Of a stretch of DNA of 64,000 bases, positions 1 to 9,995 are shown one piece after another. Source of the DNA: Meghimatium bilineatum (taxonomy: Eukaryota; Mollusca; Gastropoda; Stylommatophora; Philomycidae); contig CM067299.1 in the NCBI GenBank assembly GCA_034231615.1, positions 11,618,469 to 11,682,468 on the forward strand, given 5' to 3'. Each line of letters opens with the position of its first letter. Within the stretch, counting starts at the first letter, position 1. The notes below the pieces were generated by a model, which worked only from the letters and a program-made list of their open reading frames with translations, ran no database searches and had not been told where the DNA came from. The translations under genes and the position numbers were made by a program.

Positions 1-249
1 TCAACCGTTTGAAAGCTGCAAAAAAAAACCCATCTTGTACAAGAAGTGGTGATGCTATTGCTAAGCAGTCTTCATGTCGACTAGCTATAAATAAACATCC
101 GTGCCTCACGTAGCTCCCCCTCCCCCCCCCCCCAAAATAAAAGCAAAAAAAACTAATTAAAAACATACACTAAGAAACGATTTTTTATTTAAATTAATTA
201 TTTTTACATTTTTCTGTAAAATGAGGTCTACTGCGTTCTCATTCATAGT
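1..249. other. Unassigned AT-rich sequence with C-run
   Basis: No coding signal was seen. A C-rich run at 116-133, interrupted by one T, is followed by A-rich and T-rich low complexity to about 215. Nothing else could be assigned. Confidence 0.6.
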
Positions 250-500
250 CACCAATCATCCAAATGGTTTGCAAACGTCAGCAGACTACCAGCAGACAGC
301 ATACCACAGCAAGTTATGTATGCAAGCAAGCTATGCGTGAATGCAGACCAAGAGGCCGACCACGAAAACGATGATCCACGGAAATGAAATAGGCGACAAA
401 CTGCACAATATTCTCAACACACAAGAGAGCCATTTCCAGAAAACTCGTATACCCCTGACGCTGAAATGCAACAAAGAATTTATCGAATAGATAGATAGAT
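250..500 (+). mobile_element. LINE-A 3' end with GATA tail (dead copy)
   Basis: Conceptual translation gives a degraded reverse-transcriptase C-terminus: KWF near 261, then SRLPADSIPQQVM, then an acidic stretch. The same pattern occurs on the minus strand at 38962-39162, 21231-21422 and 52636-52860, which defines the family. The fragment covers only the region after the polymerase domain and has a stop inside it. It ends in three or four GATA units at 489-500. This is a 5'-truncated, non-functional retrotransposon copy. It meets a LINE-B tail on the opposite strand at 503, so two elements lie tail to tail. Confidence 0.7.
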
Positions 501-502
501 CA

Positions 503-585
503 TAATCATTGTCATCATTAACCATCATCATCATCATCAAGTGTCGTGAGTGTCTATAGGCACATGAGAGCAATCATGGCCAAGA
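503..585 (-). mobile_element. LINE-B 3' tip with GATGAT tail
   Basis: Read on the minus strand, the sequence gives an AMIALM-type C-terminal end, a run of broken codons, then a TGATGATGATG tail. The same ending is seen at 14690-14860 (minus) and 51280-51300 (plus). Only the last few dozen bases of the element remain. Confidence 0.5.
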
Positions 586-835
586 CCTCATTGATTGTGA
601 ATAATGAACAATATATATTCTGTGTTGCTATTATGTCAATGTGTGGTATATTTACTCACTCTATCGTTCTGTGAATATCTTTTATGTTTGCCTGTTTTCA
701 CGATGTATTCAACATCCCCAAAAATAAATTAATACGAGGGGATAAAAAATAGAGACAACAAATTTGATATTAACAAATAACCACATTCAATTTTGCATTG
801 GACTGTCTCTGCACCATCTCAATAAGTTTTCTGTG
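586..835. other. No recognised feature
   Basis: AT-rich sequence without a supported gene or repeat. Confidence 0.5.
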
Positions 836-1030
836 TGTCAATGGTATTCTCAGAAGTGTTATATGGAAGAATATCTCAGTTTTACGTGTCAATGGTAATA
901 TCAGAATTGTTATATAGAACATTATCTGAAATTTGGGTGTCCATGATACTCTCAGCATTGTTCTATAGAATTGTTCTCAGTATTAGGTTGTCATGGTTCT
1001 CTCAGCATTGCTCTATAGAACAATACCCCA
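836..1030. repeat. 51-bp degenerate tandem repeat, 3.8 units
   Basis: Units start at 836, 887, 938 and 989, each opening with TGTCA or a variant and carrying CTCAGCATTG-like and TATAGAA blocks. The spacing is exactly 51 bp. Because 51 is divisible by three, both short open frames through it (835-1074 and 993-1256) are repeat by-products. Confidence 0.8.
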
Positions 1031-1294
1031 ATATCTTCTTTTTTTTCGTTCGCTTTCAATATGTTTATTCCTGAAGAAGTGCTCCTTGTTGTTTTTTATA
1101 ACTCATATGTTTATTGATATATGTTTATTGATATATGTGTATGTGATGTGTATCTATACGTTAGAATCGATGTTGTGTAACACTCAACGACGTGATATTC
1201 CAACTCGTCTTCTGTCGCAGAGAAAATCGCTCTTAGACTGGTGGATTTATTCATGAAATTAATATACTCTTATATAAAATGCCACTGTGTCAGT

Positions 1295-1600
1295 CGACCT
1301 TGAAGTCCCCAAGTGACAACATGGCGAAGGAATGCAAGCTGTTATCTATGACAATAAGCATTACTAAAACTGTGGAAATGTGTCACAAATATATAGTACC
1401 AATAAACATAACCTTAAACAACAGCCACTTAAAGCAAGTCGACAATGTTTGCTAGGTAGGGTCCACAATTACATCTACCCTTTCCTGGAAAATGAAATAA
1501 ATGCACGTATAGGAAAAGCGGCTACCATTCCTGGTGGACTGTCAAAGCAAGCTTGGAAAAACCATAAGCTAAAATTGAAAATAAAGATTAGTCATTAGTC
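1295..1600 (+). mobile_element. LINE-E fragment (thumb/C-terminal region)
   Basis: The translation includes NEINARIGKAATI followed by LSKQAWKNHKLKLK, which resembles the segment just before the LLYGSE motif in the C-terminal part of reverse transcriptases of this LINE type. A second copy at 15723-16460 matches across about 290 bp and continues into that motif. This copy stops before it, near 1600. It is truncated at both ends and disrupted near its 5' end. Confidence 0.65.
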
Positions 1601-2100
1601 CTGCACTCCTCTTACAACCTGAAATCCGACTGATGCAAGCTTTCTTCATACCGTCTATCAAGACGAATAATATCATATATGTAGCACTAAATAACTCGTT
1701 CCTTAACTTTTACTGGTAAGCACATATTACGAAAGAAGCTCGAACTTTTTTTAGCGCTTCCTTTGCCCGCTCTATTCTATGTCTGATCTCTGATGAACAC
1801 AATATAACAGCTTGCTGTTTAGAGAAACACTTGTATAGAGTACTTATATAAATAACTAAAATTATATATGAATTTTCTGTACAACATTAAATGATAATTG
1901 TGATAAAGCACGGGCTCCACAACAACATTGGCTGCAATACATCTCTATTACTCGGTCTTCTTCTGTGGTTATGTATTCTTACAGACTATCCTTTCCATCT
2001 GATGTTTCTTTCTCACGTGTATCTTCGCATCCATCCTTCTCGTTTCTTACCTTCAGGGAAGTTGTTAACTAAGGTTTAATGTAGGTAGGTTAATGAGATT
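1601..2100. other. No recognised feature
   Basis: AT-rich. The short open frame at 1891-2079 shows no recognisable domain. Confidence 0.5.
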
Positions 2101-2119
2101 GCCTCTCTGTTGGAGAGGC
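2101..2119 (+). other. Short hairpin
   Basis: GCCTCTC and GAGAGGC form a 7-bp stem around a five-base loop, about 55 bases upstream of the ribozyme-like motif at 2172. A link between the two is not shown. Confidence 0.4.
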
Positions 2120-2171
2120 GTGCCCCTTTAAAACCAGCGGACGAAGTCCAATTATGCTATATTTTTGTTTG

Positions 2172-2204
2172 TCCTGATGAAGGCTTTTTAGTCGAAACGT
2201 CGTC
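2172..2204 (+). other. Hammerhead-like core motif (repeat family M)
   Basis: CTGATGA (2174-2180) is followed by a possible 3-bp stem (GGC with GTC around a T-rich loop), then GAAA (2194-2197) and CGTCGTC. This order matches the catalytic core of hammerhead ribozymes, which are known from Penelope-like retroelements. Related but degraded motifs occur at 28321-28353, 28856-28885, 45512-45550, 54028-54055 and 56826-56870. I could not find a convincing stem I here, so activity is not supported by this copy alone. It may be the remnant of a mobile element with a different role. Confidence 0.4.
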
Positions 2205-2429
2205 TGTCCCTGTATCTCGTTGTTAGGTTGTTTTATGTTTTATTTTCGTAACACATCTACCTATTTTTGTTTATCTTGACATTTGCCCTGTGTTACTCCA
2301 GCCACCTACTTCCTGTTTAGGGTTGTTACCCAACACTGGAACATTTATCCCTTGATATATCCAGACACACTACCATAAAATATTAGAGGTAAGACCCCAA
2401 AGTTATACATTTTTCATTCAAGGTTTAAT

Positions 2430-2740
2430 GTCTTTCAATATGTGCAAAATATTGTATATGATTGATTTTAATCTACTTCAAGTTTGTTTTCATAAAACTG
2501 TGTTGTCAGAACCCATGTTTACTCTCTACACTTTCTATTGTTCTCCTTATTCTTTCACATATTCACATCTCAAAGGCATTAATTCTTTCTTCCTTTTCTT
2601 CATATTTCTGAGTTATATATTAATATAAAAATAGAATTAGTATTTTATAATTCTCATGTTTGATTTGTCTGTGATGTGTTTGGACGTTAATGATTTTCTT
2701 ATGTCATTGAAAGTACGTTTACCAATAAATGATACACATT
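2430..2740 (-). mobile_element. LINE-B2 fragment, heavily decayed
   Basis: The minus-strand translation gives RTFNDIRKSLTSKHITD, then a degraded MRIIKY segment and a PLRCEYV-like segment. The better copy at 8200-8480 reads NDMRKILTSKQIT, then MKCYIYSILKYGSETW. The order matches the reverse-transcriptase thumb region. Stops and frameshifts are frequent, so this is an old copy. Confidence 0.6.
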
Positions 2741-3071
2741 TCCAATCCAGTATAATAACTTGTTATATAAGTACGGTTTTGTTACTGCGATTCGCTCCAC
2801 CTTGTCGGATATCATCCGATAGTTTGGTTACTGATATTGTGTTAGTATAGTATTATACACGGTGTCTATAACGTCAATGTGCACTCTTTCACAGGGATTG
2901 TGGTACTACATTTCATGAACTGTGGGTACGCATTTAGTGCAGATCTTTGTGAAGTTATCAACGTTGTATACAAGATTCATGAAAAAAGAACACACACACT
3001 ACTACTAATTTCAATTGGGTAAAGTGGCATGTAGCATGTTAAATATACAATTATAGAGAGAGAGGAGAAGG
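2741..3071. other. No recognised feature
   Basis: Nothing supported apart from a short GA-rich run at 3055-3070. Confidence 0.5.
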
Positions 3072-3622
3072 CCTCTGAGTAGAAGGCTCCTTCAATAGGC
3101 ATTGCACTAAGTAGAAAGCTGAATATTTCTGAGTATGAAAGAAAGCTCAGAAAAACCATCTCACTGCACATGATTCTTGATTAAAAACTGGCATCTCAGC
3201 ACGTTGGACATTCCCATAAGTGCTCCGCCCTCTGTTCCAGCAGCCATTCGACTCGATGATGTTTCGAATATAATGCCGCCGAAACAGACGTCGACATCAG
3301 GACACAACTCTGGCCCTTGCGACATGTTTCTTTATTGTTCCGCCGACCCACGCCGCGTCCGTAACTAGTTCAAGCACAACATCGGCCTGTCAGAACAACA
3401 TGGTAACTGTTATTGAAGGTTACGACTACGGGATTGTATAGATGACGTGCTATGAAGCTTCTATAAGAAGATACGCTCTATATAAAGGCATGTCATCCAC
3501 TAAGGTTTTCTGTTCCATGGTTGGTTTGTCTAGTGAGCCATTGGTGAGACCCACAGACGCAACCACATGTTCACTGCATATATGAAGTAAGAGCTAATCG
3601 ATCGCAATTCCCGGGGTTCTAA
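3072..3622 (+). mobile_element. Element K, 3' end fragment, split by R375
   Basis: The flanks 3072-3173 and 3571-3622 match the end of the long K copy at 49913-50045: CTCTGAGTAGAAGGCTCC, TTCAATAGGCATTGCA, GAGTATGAAA, then AAGAGCTAATCG and CGCAATTCC. The K copy at 50 kb is continuous here, so it supplies the empty site for the R375 insertion at 3174-3570. It is truncated at its 5' side. The last bases run into an A-rich stretch instead of the GAA tail seen at 50 kb. Confidence 0.75.
3174..3570 (+). mobile_element. R375 element, copy 1 (397 bp)
   Basis: It is flanked by 13-bp direct repeats (TCACTGCACATGA at 3161-3173; TCACTGCATATGA at 3571-3583, one mismatch) and inserted in element K. Copies recur at 37206-37589 (plus), 21595-21970 (minus) and 8964-9107 (minus, partial). 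Shared landmarks are CAGCACGT near the start, TAACTAGTTCAAGCACAAC in the middle, TATATAAAGGCATGTCAT, and GGTGAGACCCACAGACGCAACC at the end (read as two adjoining blocks). No long open frame and no clear tRNA A or B box were seen. Duplications of variable length (9-13 bp) suggest target-primed insertion, but the TATA-like box leaves a solo LTR possible. Confidence 0.75.
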
Positions 3623-3784
3623 AAAAAACAAAACAAACAACAACAAAACAATGTTATTTTTTAGTCCTGGTATAAAATTTAACTCTAGATAACATCAGTC
3701 TGGTGAGTCACGGTTTATACGTAAACATGAAAATACACAGTTTTCAATGACGTCATATTAAACACCAATATATTTAATTTTAAA

Positions 3785-3862
3785 TTCAATGCACAACTCT
3801 ATAATCAAGTTGCACGGCGATTCGGTGCCGTTAGAAAGGATCTAGTTCGATTTCCGATACTC
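3785..3862 (+). mobile_element. Possible tRNA-headed SINE start
   Basis: TAGTTCGATTTCC resembles a polymerase III B box, with an A-box-like TATAATCAAGTTG about 45 bases upstream. Downstream, at about 3995-4010, CAGTCGACCCAGAAGCCC recalls the central block of the tRNA-SINEs at 28 and 39 kb. The copy is weakly conserved and its limits are uncertain. Confidence 0.3.
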
Positions 3863-4363
3863 TCGAGAGTCAACTTTATAGAAAATTTGCTTTTTCCACA
3901 AAATTGAGGCGTATTAGCGATAAGGTGTTAGGTACGTACTTTTTATTGGACTATGGATGATGCATTCGTGAAATTTAGGGTGAAATTGAACCAGGATCAG
4001 TCGACCCAGAAGCCCAATCAATATAAACTAAGCAACCAATGATTCCTTTATAAACACCCTATATTATTATTATAATTGGTGTTTTTGTGTGTGACCTACC
4101 ATGTTTCGATCACACTAAGCTCAAGAATTTATATTTTCATTTTAGAGCTGGCCCCAATTTTCTAGCTCTGATGAAAAATCCTTATCAATCTATATCTTTT
4201 AATGTAATGAATATTTCATGATAATATCCGATTCTTCTCGTGCCATCACTAATATGTGCACTAGTTGGTTTTCCGATGTGAACACGAGTAGACGGAGAAC
4301 GGTTTCATGCGTTGATCAACATTATTCATGTACATTTATTTTTCGTTTTCTAGTCGATTATAC

Positions 4364-4974
4364 TAGTGGTTCTCAATATTTTAGTTATGGCAACCTTTAG
4401 AAACATATTTTCTTGCTTGTCCCCTCCTGATGCTGTAAATGTTGTGGGTTATCGCTATTATTCATAAATGTTATCGCTATTATTGGTATCGTCTCTCGCT
4501 GTCATTTGTATGGTCTATCGCTATTAATCGTAAATGTTTATTGCTATTATTCACAATGTTTATCGCAATTACTGGTATTGTTCAGATTTCTCTGATTCTT
4601 ATTGCTTATCGTTATAATTCTTGTTGTTCATTGTTATGATTCTTATCTTGTATTGCTAGAATTCTTATTGTATATTGCTATGATTCTTAATGTTTATGGC
4701 TATGTTTAATGTTTATTCTTAATGTATTGTCTATCGCTATAATTCTTATTGTCTATGGCAGTGATTCTTATTGTCTATCGCTATGAATCATATTGTTTAT
4801 TGCTATGATTAATATTGTTTATTGCTATTATTCTTATTGTTTAGTTTCACCTTTCTGTGACCTCTCTCCGATAGTCTGTACTCCCTCCCCCATCCCCCAC
4901 CTATTTGAAACTTTTTTCACCTTTCTATTGTATGCTGCTGCCAGGGGCCACGTGACCGAAGTTGAGAACCACTA
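4364..4974. mobile_element. hAT-like inverted-repeat element (611 bp)
   Basis: The ends are TAGTGGTTCTCAA and its exact inverse TTGAGAACCACTA. The flanks GATTATAC (4356-4363) and GCTTACAC (4975-4982) agree at six of eight bases, as expected for an old 8-bp hAT target duplication. No transposase is present. The interior is mostly a degenerate tandem array (4440-4850) built from TATTGCTATTATTCTTATTG-like units. It is a non-autonomous element that has been filled by, or grew around, a simple repeat. Confidence 0.6.
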
Positions 4975-4982
4975 GCTTACAC

Positions 4983-6012
4983 TATCAACAAAATTCAGGG
5001 AAGACCTTGCCAGGTTGCAAAACTTAATTATTATACGAATTTGAACATATTTGGCTTTAGGCTTATCCTAACCGCCATAGAACGACCTTTGATTGGGTTA
5101 GATATAGAAGAAACTAGAAGCTGTGTCTAAAAATGATTTGGACCGAAAATGCCTAGAGGATTTACCCCACAATCACGTTATGGAGAACTGACTGACATTA
5201 ATATCCTCTAATGAGAAGCTCAATGACTTTCTGGCAAACTCCTTTCTGGGACTCGAGTGCCCTTTTGCTGGTCGAGAGTATGAGATGTCGCTTGATGTGA
5301 TAGATAGTATTATTATTAAAGGTTCAATTACTGTATATATTTGGTTCTGCATATAGAATTAAAAAAGAAAACAAATTACAGCCAAAATATGCTTGGTTGA
5401 TAGCGACGTCCTGCATATCACACGCTACACATGTATAAAGACATTGCAGGTATCGACTTGCCCCGACACCCACCGCTTAACTAAATACATATATGTAAGT
5501 GTGTGATATGGGATAAAAATACATGAACTGTGACATTTCTAAACAAAATTAAAACCTTTCCCACAAAAATATAATGATTTGTACTTTATGACCTTTCGAC
5601 AAACGAGTTTACAGATTTCACCGTACTATTTATTTCAATTAACGTTGTTTGGGAATTATTTTTCGTGATATTGAAAATCATTCCGCGTGAGTGATCACTA
5701 ACAATTCAGCATAGCGTGCCAAAGCTGGAAGGTAAGAACAGGATCCGGCCATGCAAGTGTCGTTAGTTGATTAATTTGTTCACTGTCTGTTGAATGATTG
5801 ATGACTTGATTGATTGAATGATTAAAAATACTAAGTTAAAATGTCCAATTTTGACACAATTTCAAGCTTGACTGTCTGTTCTGGTCTCCAATATTGAATT
5901 TTATGGTGAAATTTTATGGTGAAAGAGTGTAATACAAAATTATACAATTAAAAATTGTTCTTTGATAAAAATATGTTCAGCGAACATTTCAAAACTGCAT
6001 TAAAGTAAATGT
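4983..6012. other. No recognised feature
   Basis: About 1 kb of AT-rich sequence without a supported gene or tandem repeat. GATTGATT-type low complexity lies near 5790-5820. Confidence 0.5.
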
Positions 6013-6297
6013 ATGTCCCATGGCAGCAACCTGCCGTCGGGGATGAAGTTAACTCTTCATGTACTAAGACGGAGCAACTGTTAGGTGCGGTGGCAAGTTC
6101 CCTTCCTTGCTGATTTTACCTCCCATAACTCATGCGTCAGGTACTCATTTAAACTGAGTCGACTGGAGGAGTGGTCGTGTCAAGTGAGAAATCACAACTC
6201 GGATTTTCAGTTTTGTCCGGACGTGGTTTCGAACATGGCACGCTGTAAGTCGGTGGTAGCACGTAAACTCATTATTAACTAGGCTACCGCGCTGCTC
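6013..6297 (-). mobile_element. tRNA-headed SINE (type 2), minus strand
   Basis: Read on the minus strand from 6297, the head shows GCGCGGTAGCCTAGTTAAT (A-box region) and ATGTTCGAAACCAC (B-box region, 6223-6238). The body includes the complement of GGTACTCATTTAAACTGAGT followed by CGACTGG, which resembles the central block of the SINEs at 27874-28146 and 39611-39883, although the heads differ. Known polymerase III SINEs have this head-body-tail layout. The 3' limit on the left is approximate. Confidence 0.6.
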
Positions 6298-6308
6298 AAG
6301 TATATTAA

Positions 6309-6576
6309 GTTCATGTACACATACTATTTGAACATTTCGGTTCATGTACACATAATATTTGAACATTTCGTTTCATGTACACATAATATTTGAACATTTC
6401 GGTTCATGTACACATAATATTTGAACATTTCGGTTCATGTACACATAATATTTGAACATTTCGGTTCATATACACATAATATTTGAACATTTCGGTTCAA
6501 ATACACATAATATTTAAACATTTCGGTTCATGTACACATAATATTTGAACATTCCGGTTCATGTACACATAATACT
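6309..6576. repeat. 31-bp minisatellite, 8.6 units
   Basis: The unit reads TTCATGTACACATAATATTT plus GAACATTTCGG. Copies are nearly identical, with scattered point changes (for example CATACACATA and a final ATTCCGG). Confidence 0.95.
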
Positions 6577-7008
6577 TACAAAATAATGAAACAAATGTAT
6601 ATTCATGTTTCTTTTAGTATGGGGGGAGGGGGGTGTACGACAGTAGTGTCTAGGGAAAGTACCGTACGGTAGGTGGCAGCCACTTCCCCTTGGGAAGGAG
6701 AAGATCCTACATGGTTCCCTCACTCCAGTCGAGCTCTCGTATAGCTTCACGAGTGAGTTTATGTACAGCAGCTCACCCCCCCCCCCGGAATCAACCTTGG
6801 TTAGTCGACTAAGCTACGTTCAGATCGTGCTCTACAACTGTACACACAGATGCTGGCGATGGAGTAGGCGAAAGATCGCATTATCGATAATGGCTTCCAA
6901 GACACGAGTTGGAAAGACCCCGTATTGAGCTGAGAGCGTGCATCAAGGACGGTAACGGATAAGCGACCAGAACCGGCTCTGAAAGCAATGGCAAACTACT
7001 GAGACGTA
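6577..7008. other. Unassigned, with G-run and C-run
   Basis: A G-rich run lies near 6620-6633 and a C-run near 6775-6787. The sequence is less AT-rich than its surroundings and resembles retroelement 5' or spacer sequence, but no match within the window was seen. Confidence 0.4.
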
Positions 7009-7160
7009 TATTCTTCTTCTTTTTCTTAAGCGTTCATTCTCCAACTTTCATTGATCTCTCTTGCATCAGGACAACGGCCCTATTAGATTTCCAGCAGGAC
7101 ATAGTCCAGAGAATGGAAATGCGTCAATGGCGCAACACATCAGTCTTCGACGTATACAAT
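7009..7160 (-). mobile_element. SINE-II copy, minus strand
   Basis: Left to right it begins with a TTCTTCTTCT run (the complement of the GAA tail), then CGTTCATTCTCCAAC, CCTATTAGATTTCCAGCAGG, TCCAGAGAATGGAAATGCGT and TGGCGCAACACATC. The same blocks appear at 9817-9995, 57290-57465 (minus) and 47915-48088 (plus). It overlaps the start of the LINE-C fragment at its right end. Confidence 0.75.
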
Positions 7161-7169
7161 GCCAAGAAA

Positions 7170-7775
7170 CTCAAGATGACAAACAATAAGCTTCCACGGG
7201 ATATTGAACTGATTAGAAATCAGAAAGAGATTAGAGATCAGAAAGAGATTAGCAATGGCCCTACAAAAACATTACAAATGAAAAAGCTATGGCAAAGGGC
7301 AAACAGAAAAACAAAGTTACTACTATTAAGAAACTATATATTTCCACTGGCAACATATGGTTGTGAAACGAGTGCAGTGACATCTGCAACGAAAAGAAAA
7401 TATTGGCATTCGAAATGCAATATTTTAGAAAGGTTCTAAGAATATCATCGACAGAAACACGAATCAACACAGATTTCCGCAATGATCTGAACATAGAAGA
7501 AGAACGGCTCCTAAAAACTATCAAAAGCGCAAACTATCATATTTCAGAAAAACACATTGTCAGAATGGTATGGTTTAGAACGATTAATCATACATGATAA
7601 AGTTCAAGGTAAGAGAACAAGAGGCAGACCAATACTCAGATGGAAACATGACATTAAGTCCTTCTGAATATGGCACTGGAAGAAACTAGGCAGCTTGAAC
7701 AGAACCGAACTCCTTATGGTGTAGCAGTGAGGACAACGTTCTGTAACGGATACGTCACATAGATAGAAAGACGTG
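7170..7775 (+). mobile_element. LINE-C fragment with frameshifts
   Basis: The conceptual translation gives LRNYIFPLATYGCETSAVTS, then in the next frame EMQYFRKVLRISSTETRIN, then after another shift GKRTRGRPILRWKHDIK. These match the common order at the C-terminal end of LINE reverse transcriptases: a YGCE or YGSE block, an R.LRI. block, then a GRP..RW block. The polymerase catalytic motifs are absent. At least two frameshifts and several stops make it a pseudogene. The neighbouring SINE-II at 7009-7160 may have landed at or near its 5' limit. Confidence 0.7.
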
Positions 7776-7969
7776 TATATATTTCTCTATAAGTGTTTTT
7801 ATGGAGGGGATTATGTTTATTATGCCAAAAATTGAATGCAAAAATAAACTACGTGCATCAGTAGTGAAATTTTCATCTGAGAATACTTACTAAATAAGTA
7901 AAATATAGTGCATTGTCTATTCTCTTTTCGAGTGTGAATTCTTGTTGGTCGTGTTCACATTTGCATTTA

Positions 7970-8045
7970 AGCCTAGGATTAAAAGTCTAGGAGTGGTAAC
8001 CTAGGAGTGAAAGTCTAGGAGTGGAAACCTAGGAGTGGAAGTCTC
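7970..8045. repeat. Short tandem of CTAGGAGTGGAA units
   Basis: About four copies of a 15-17 bp unit (GTCTAGGAGTGGAAAC and CCTAGGAGTGGAAG alternating) make a small degenerate array. Confidence 0.7.
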
Positions 8046-8199
8046 AGTTGGCTTTACAAGTGCATATATTTATCCGTGGTGTCGTTGAGTCTCTGCTAGC
8101 TCAATGTTATCTTGATGTTTTCAATCCACCGCTTTCTTGATTTACCTTTTACTATATATATATTCTTATATTCTTATCATGAAAGACACAGAAAAACAA

Positions 8200-8835
8200 G
8201 AGCTAAACATAAACATGCATGGAGACAAACTACAACAAGTAAAACAAATCAATATCTTGGACACATAGTCACAAATGATGGCAGATTTGAAACAGAAGTT
8301 AAAAGGAGAATAGGAATGTCTAAAAATACCCCCAATGATATGAGGAAAATATTAACATCTAAACAGATTACAAACACGTTGAAAATGTCTATTATGAAAT
8401 GCTACATCTATTCTATATTAAAGTATGGCTCAGAAACATGGGCACTAAAGAAACAATTAGAAGACATAATTTGATGCCTTTGAGATGTGGGTATATAGAA
8501 GAATAGGGAGAACATCATGGAAAGAGAAGGAACTAAACAAAGTTAAGAGGTCCTAAAAACACTTAATATGAAGAAAGAACTATTAAGAGAAATAAAGATC
8601 AGGCAAAAAAAATATGTTGGACAGATTAAAAGACATGGCACTTTATTGAAAACCTTATTTGAGGCTATAAAGTCAAAGGGAAGCGAGCAAGAGGTAGGCA
8701 GAGATACAAGTAGGAGGGTAACATTACATGATGGATAGGTTATAGTCTAACAGAGTGCGCCACCAAGAGAAGTGACATGGGATGTTGGAGATCCGTTGCA
8801 GCTTCGTTGCGGAGACGGTACTTGATGATGGTGAT
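8200..8835 (+). mobile_element. LINE-B2 3' half with GATGAT tail
   Basis: The translated order is NQYLGHIVTNDGRFETEVKR, then NDMRKILTSKQITNTLKM, then MKCYIYSILKYGSETWALKK, then in another frame FEMWVYRRIGRTSWKEKEL. This is the reverse-transcriptase thumb and C-terminal region. The end reads GACGGTACTTGATGATGGTG, the stop-plus-tail shared with 32645-32680 (minus) and 18527-18552. Motif C of the polymerase is missing and the latter half is frameshifted. It is the best preserved B2 copy here. Confidence 0.8.
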
Positions 8836-8963
8836 TGTTTTTTATTCATTCTCATAAGGTAACCGAGGAATTGTACATGCTCTTGTTTGACATACTCAAT
8901 ATATCATGTTAAACATTTTTAAATTCTTAAATTTCTTATTTTATCAAGTTGAATAACCATTGA

Positions 8964-9107
8964 CGCATGTGGTTGCGTCTGTGGGTCTCACCAATTGCCC
9001 ACTAGACATACCACCCATGCAACAGAAAACCTTAGTGGATGACATGCCGTTATATTGCGGTTATCTTCTTACTTAGAGAAGCTTCATGGCATGTCATCTA
9101 TACAATT
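8964..9107 (-). mobile_element. R375 copy 4, 5'-truncated
   Basis: The minus-strand sequence carries the last 145 bp or so of the element: CATGTCATCC, AAGGTTTTCTGTTGCATGG, GGTGAGACCCACAGACGC, AACCACATGCG. The first 240 bp or so are absent, as after incomplete target-primed reverse transcription. Confidence 0.7.
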
Positions 9108-9392
9108 ATTCTTTTATTTCGTTATTGAAATGTGTTTCATGTTTACCTGAATATCTATGTATGCACCCTCTGTGGTTGGGAGGGAGCCAGAGATGTACTG
9201 CGCAGCATTGGGGAGGAGGAAACTGACAGCACTGTTTTTTCATATGACTGAAACCCATCATAGAGGCACAGTGACTCAGGCCGTGACAATCCTTTTGACT
9301 TCCTGAAGGTGTGATAGTTATTCTCTGACTCTGTGCCGTGGTGGGCCGAAAATCGACAGACTTCCCAGCAATATAATGTCATTTAATGACAT
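9108..9392. other. Unassigned stretch
   Basis: The minus frame at 9155-9382 (75 codons) has no recognisable domain. Composition is slightly GC-richer than the flanks, perhaps an unidentified retroelement. Confidence 0.4.
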
Positions 9393-9446
9393 TAGGTCAA
9401 AGGGCGTGAGCCCATGGACCGCTGGATCAGCGACCAACCAACCATC
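9393..9446 (-). repeat. Dispersed 50-bp repeat, copy 1
   Basis: On the minus strand it reads GGTTGGTCGCTGATCC, then GGTCCATGGGCTCACGCCC and TTTGACC. It matches 17969-18020 on the plus strand. Only the short block is shared, so it is probably the end of a longer element. Confidence 0.6.
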
Positions 9447-9816
9447 CATTAACCATTGCAGCTTTATTTTCAGATACTTAATTTGACATGTAACGATTTT
9501 CCCATGATGCGAGATTTTTGAAGACCATATCTGACACTGATAGCCGAGTGTTGGTATATGAATAGTAGATATTATCTGTCTGTTTATTTATATTTTGTTC
9601 TTCAGGTGGATAACTGAAGGTGTAAGTTGGTAAGTCGATGTGCTTTCTGAAATCTTGTTTCTCCTTCTCTGACTAGTCTTCCATTTTCGGTGGAAATGAT
9701 TCATAGATTTTTAAATTCTGTGACATATTTCACATTGTCATTATTTATTGTCATATGTAGTGGTGTTGTGGACTTGATAATTTTCAGAACTTCGTTTTTT
9801 TAACATGAATTTTCAT

Positions 9817-9995
9817 CTTTCTTCTTCTTCTTCTTCAGCGTTCATTCTCAAACTCCCACTGGATATCTCTTGTATCAGGACCATGGTCCTATTAGATTTC
9901 CAGTAGGATGTGGTCCAGAGAATGGAAATGCGTCGTGTCGCCGTTTTATTTGCGCCAATGGTCCGACACATCCGTCTTCGGCGGGATTTTGATCT
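9817..9995 (-). mobile_element. SINE-II copy, minus strand
   Basis: The complement of a GAA tail (9817-9836) is followed by CGTTCATTCTCAAACTCCC, ATCAGGACCATGGTCCTATT, CCAGAGAATGGAAATGCGTC and CCGACACATCCGTCTTCGGC. This is the clearest SINE-II copy, about 165 bp long. Confidence 0.8.

Noticed and set aside
2172-2204. Active self-cleaving ribozyme
   Set aside because: The core blocks are present, but I could not draw a convincing stem I, and the putative stem III loop is too small for a monomer; kept only as a motif.
3174-3570. R375 as a solo LTR
   Set aside because: There is a TATA-like box, but the ends do not give a consistent TG...CA pair, and duplications of 9-13 bp are longer than the usual 4-6 bp of LTR elements. 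Not fully excluded.
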